64,000 nt of DNA from Aphrophora alni (lineage: Eukaryota > Arthropoda > Insecta > Hemiptera > Aphrophoridae). Both the position numbers and the translations under genes were made by a program. Positions 56,001-62,000 of this stretch are shown piece by piece. Location of the stretch: positions 29,035,949-29,099,948 of the forward strand of contig OY740774.1 of assembly GCA_963513935.1 (NCBI GenBank). The letters are read 5' to 3'. Below the pieces are notes generated by a model that searched no databases, was not told where the DNA came from, and was given only the letters and a program-made list of their open reading frames with translations. Each line of letters starts with the position of its first letter. The first letter of the stretch is position 1.

Positions 56001-59000
56001 TTTGCAGGAAGACAAACTTCCAGGGTGGCCTGTATCACAACTAACAGTAACAGATGCAGATATCTTTCCTAATTCTTCACCTTTCACTTTTGATATATTA
56101 TCTGGAGATCCCGGTGGTACATTTAGAATTGAACCTGATGGTACTGTTCGTACTGCTGCTCGTTTAAGTTACAGACTCCAAGATACATTCCTTCTTCATG
56201 TAAGAGTGTTTGACAATGGAACTCCACCATTGTACTCCGATACATGGGTTACTGTAAAGGTAAGTTCATTAATGTTACTGTATGTGATGAAGTCATTAAT
56301 TTGGTTTAAATAACATTTAATTTAATTGGTAAAAGTTTAAAATTATATAATAATAATCATATTTGTAATATCATAAATGGACGAGTTGGAATACTAGCAA
56401 ATTTTCTGTAAATTGTCAAAAAATGTGATTTTTTTACAGTGAATTTACTGCAGAAAATTTATTTTTTAATAGTTAGGTCAAGATTCATTAATTTTTTTCA
56501 GCAATTATTTTCCTTTGATCATTTTCTCTTACTTACAGTTTGGCATACACAAGATTGGGTTATTAGTCTTAAATATCTTATCTAAATTGGTTGAGCTGAT
56601 TTTTAGAAGTTAGGATTTTTACATTTTGATATCACTTCATAAGAATATAACACCTGAACTGGCATTTTTTGAAAACTGCTATTCAATGGGGTTCGTTTGG
56701 GATAGTAAGAAGTATATGTAAGTAAATATTTGATGATAATCCAGTAAAACTTATTTAGAGCAAATGCAATTTATCTAAAGCCAGAAATTAACTAGGTTTT
56801 AAATAAAAATTCTTGATTGTTTTGCGAGAAATTGCAACTGGATATAAAGACAGACAAACATTTTATAAAGAAAACTTTTTTTAACCAGCAGGATACAAAA
56901 TGGATGTGTCCGTAAAAATTTTATCAATAATTCGTTTCCATTAATTTTTTTTGTAATTTACAATATGACCATATAGAGTTTTCAATACTAAATAAAATTG
57001 TAACAAGTAAATTTGTTCTCCTTTTTAAATATGTCATAAAAAATATTAACAATTTTTAACAGGTGATAGAAGAATCCCAGTTCCCACCCGAAGTCACACC
57101 ACTGGAAGTCTGGGTTGGAGCTTACCAAGAGAGGTGGTCTGGAGGAGAATTAGGTCGAGTAACTGCAAGAGATCAAGACCAGTATGATAGTTTGGTATAT
57201 AGTCTATCTCCACCAACACCACCTAAATTGTTCACTATAGATCCTAGGCATGGTGTATTAACTGCAGCACCAGGGTTAGACACAGGGCGATACCTCCTTA
57301 ATGTCTCCGTCAGTGATGGAAAGTTTACATCAAATGCTGCTGTTATTGTTACTGTGCAGCCACTTTGGGATGATATGCTTCAGTATAGTGCTAGTATCAG
57401 GTAAATAATCAGTTAATTTTATGCATACAACTGCTCAATATATTGTTGTATTTAACATATATTGTTGTCTTGTCCGCCTGGCACTACAATCTTGTATAGT
57501 TTTTGGCCTCTTCCCCTCAAGGGCTTACTTATATTGAGTATGAGTGTGGTAAACCAAGTATTCTAGCTGGATCTAGACCTTTCTTCATGTCATCTTGGAT
57601 TGCATTCTTTTCTTTCATCTTTCCTATCAGGTCTCTATTAACTCACCCTTGTTCTCTTCTGACCATGACGGTGCTAGAGCATTTGAGAGCTAGAGGTATC
57701 TCTTTATGATCTATTCTTCATTTTTTATTTATTATGACAGAAAGATTGTTTTGTCTTATACAACAAGAAAAAAATGTTGGCCTCTTCCTATAATAGACTT
57801 CATTTATTTCTATCTTGGGCAACCATTCTCCATCTCTAATCCCCATCACTCGTAGGTCTTCCTTTTTTATCCTTTTTAAACTTTTCAATAATCTATTTTT
57901 CACCTTTAATCTATTCTATAAAAAACCATTACCATATTAAGAGGAAAAATCCTGCCTTGTCTTTCCAAACAAATTTAAAAAGACAGGGAAAAAATTTATT
58001 GCTATGTGTGACACAAGAATAAAATAATTGGTAAGATAACAGTTGATGGTTATTATAAATATAAACATTAATGGATCGTCCAAGTGTTAAAACCAAACTC
58101 TGTCACGAATTTTAATGTAAGTATGAGTATAATTGATAACAATATAATGATAACTTCTTTCGATGATTAATAAAAAAATATAATAATAAATAAATATGCA
58201 CGAATCACATGAGTCTGAATAAGTTGATGAAGAATAACCCTTAATGCTTTCTTCTGGCAATTAGTAAAATTGTTAGGCTTGGCTAAGTAGTATCTCTACT
58301 TACCTGTTCTGTAAATCAGAGGTAAAAATATTAATGTGAGTAATTTCCCACTAAAAACATCTATTTAGAACCAATATATATAGTGTTTGTTAATATTTTA
58401 ATTATATTAATATGTTATTGTGGATATTTTACAGGATTGCTGGAGTAACTCCACACCATTTTGTACTTAGTCAAAGAAAAGGATTGATTAGATCTTTGAG
58501 AGCAGCTTTGTCGAGGGATGTGTCTATCATCAGCGTCCAAGCAGCAGGACATGGCGATCTTGATGTTCTTCTGGTTATAAATGGGGTTAGTATAACTGTA
58601 AGACTAAAGAACTAAGATTATATACAAATACATAGTGGTTAGTGTAATAAGTGGAACTAAAATTGAATCACGACAAATGATCTCAGGCACTGACATCACC
58701 ATAAGGCTTTCACCAATTCCTGAAAACGCTCTTGTTATTTTCTCTCAAATTGGTTAATATTTGATTATTTCATTAAAAAAAAAAAATACCTTAGGGTCTA
58801 AAAGATGTTTGTCTTCTCATTTAGGGTACTTTATGCTACACCAAGTCTAAGGAAATGCGTAATACACATTTATATATCTTTTTTTATTGGTACGAAGCAA
58901 ATTTAATCATCTAAAAAAATATAATAATATTTAGATACACATTTTACTTAAAACATTAAGGTTTATTTATTAAAATTCTCATTTAAAAAAGTCGCAATCG

Positions 59001-62000
59001 AAAACATAAAGTATTATATCTTTTAATTATAATTATTTCCTTTCAAAATTTCACAACAGTTTCTCATTTCATTGGAAAACAATTTATTTTCCTCTCTATA
59101 TATTGTTATATTGAAGTTTGTTATCCATACCAAAAATTGTTCTCATTTAGTAAAGTTGCACTATAATAGCCATCTTGTGAATACCAAACACACACTACTG
59201 TAATTCACCTAGTTTAGTCCACCATTTTTATAAAATACGTCTCTCCAAAAAGACATCTTTCAGGTTTTAGCTCTCTCTAGAAAATTAACTTTTACTTTTC
59301 GACAAAACTGTATCATGAGCCCCACAAGTTCCAACATATCTCCGGTCTTCTTAACTATCATCTATATATGTATCCAAATAACCAAAAACAATACTGAACA
59401 GAATTAAGGACTCATCTATGATCACACTTCATCATAGAAACTAACTTAAAATCATCACATTTGGTTCTCTTTAGACAGTTATAGTCTAAGATTATTTATC
59501 AAATGTCAAACTCAAATTACCTTAGATTATTAACACTTCTTTACTGTTTTCAATTAGTTTTTTGTTATAAAAATTTTCTTTAATAAAGCTATTACTAGCT
59601 CTATTTCTGGTTTCAATATTTTTGGGTAATGATAGATTGTTCCTATTATTGATGTAGTTCTAGCAAACATTTGCCAAAGTTTGTGTATATAAAAACTAAT
59701 ACACAACATTTTGAAATTATAAATAAAATCCTAATATCAAGTGTTAAACCTAGAACATGATAAATGCAAAACACAGTCTAGTAGTTTAGGACTAGTGTGG
59801 GCTACTATGATTACATGATGTGTTAATGTGTGTTTGCTTTTCTTGTGTAGAATAGTATTTGATTAGTATTGCTGATAATGTTTATATTTAGTCTATTTGA
59901 ACTATTCACACTTAGTTGTAAAGCTAGGTTCTTTTATTAGATTTCTAGTTTTGGATTAATTTTCAACATGGGCCTAACTTTGTGTGTTTTTTCCCCAATT
60001 TTCTCAGGTTTGATCTACGTTTATCACTTGATAATGGGAGTGGATTTATGCTCTCAAAACATTGTGTATCAGTTTTTATATGCACAAATGATAGCAAATG
60101 TCTGCTCTAACCATATAAAGTTTATCTTTTTCATTATGTAATTGAAATGCAGAAATAGGCCAAATCGTTATCCTCAGGTTGTCAAATTCTGGTAATCGAA
60201 GACAGATTATAACTTACCCACATATAAACAGTTCTTTACTGTTTTAATTAGTTTATTGTTACAGTTTTTTTTAAACATCTCAAGTTACATTAACAATTTT
60301 AATTAAACAAATAATGTAAAACCTAGCCTAATTCCACCTTACTTGTCTGTGTATACTAATAAGATGTTGATTTTTATCAATCTGTAACGTTAAATGATTA
60401 AAAACTCCTTAGGCCTAACTTTAGCCCTGAGTATATTTTTTAGGGTAATAGTTTTAAATATGTTTCTAACATAATCTTAGGCTACTACCTTACTACCTTT
60501 GTATGTTGTATGTGTTTTAGATAACTTATTACGTCAACTTGATAACAAGAGTTGATCTACACTCTACAACAGTAATTTCATTTATTACAGATGATGGTAA
60601 ATGTCTGAATAAGTTATTCCAATAATATGAACAAGTCATATTTTTTCAATAACTTTAAAAACAGAATAGTACATTTTAATAATTGTTTTTAAACTAACTA
60701 GCAGTTTTGATTTGTTTGTATATCTGTCATGCAGGCTTTGAAAAGGTCCACACATCCAGTTTAATATTATCACATTTTCATAATTTGCCTTATGGTTTGA
60801 GTGTATAATAATGATGAGAGTTCTGGTTTATTTTAATATTTCCTTCTAAGATTTCTTAAAATGATAGTGAATTTAAGATTAATGTGAGCTTTTTGTCTAT
60901 ACTGTAGACTATTAATATTTTAAAGTACAGTATGTGTCCCAAGAACAAATACAAACTATATTTAGAAATATTAATTAGCTCAGTTTTAATATCAAATCGG
61001 TTTACCTTGTAATCTTCTCCAATTAGATCTTTACTCTCCAGCAACCGTTCTCCAACTCTCAGTTTTACATAATATCCCTCACACTTGCCAGTGTTTTCCT
61101 CTCTTCCTTCCGTCAGGTGGTGAACAATGATGTACCTGGACATGTCAAAACCACTGCAGAGTCCTTTATTCTAACCGATCTACCTCATCAATGGATTGTC
61201 CACTTAGCCTCTGGAAATAAATGAACTCTGGTATATGTACGTCATGTACATCCTTCCAGAGCATGTCCACTTGATAATGGCGTTAGTTTGGTCAAGAGAT
61301 CCAAACAAGATAGTTACCATCTACCCAACTGTTTCTTTTTAACCAGTTGCAAATTTATTCTAATTTCATTCAAATTTGGCATGTAGGCTTTGTATCAAGC
61401 CCATGTATAAGAGAGCACTATACCCATTCATTATCATTTTAAAACCAGATAATCTTCTCTCTCCCTTGCTTATAAGTTGAACTTGTTTATACTTCAATTA
61501 TTTATAATTTTGTATAACTGTTGTATCTTATTAGTACTTCTTGCTATCATTAATTTATTTTTTTCATACCATAGGGTGTTGACATAGCATCTTTAAATGA
61601 AGCTCTACAGATGTCTGGTCTTAGTGGTGTTGCGCTAACATGCGGTTGCTTGAATGGGGCAACATGTCGACAAAGGATTCAGTTACTATCAGAAACTGTG
61701 TATACTATAGCTACAGATGTAACAAGCTTTGTAGCACCTGGCCATTCACATCAACTGTACTGTGCTTGTAATTTGGGTTTTGCAGGTAGAAAAAAAAATT
61801 ATACAAATTTCTGTTGTTTTATTTGTGATAAAATTAGATATTTTCATGATTATATGAACAAATATTTAGCACTGACTTTCTTCTGTTTTTCATTCCTAAT
61901 AAAAAATGTAACCTCACCATTTTGTTTTATTTGTTGTGCAAGATAATTAGAATATATTTCTTTGCTGAAAAGATCTGTAATATAAGTTTGCTTTTCCTAC

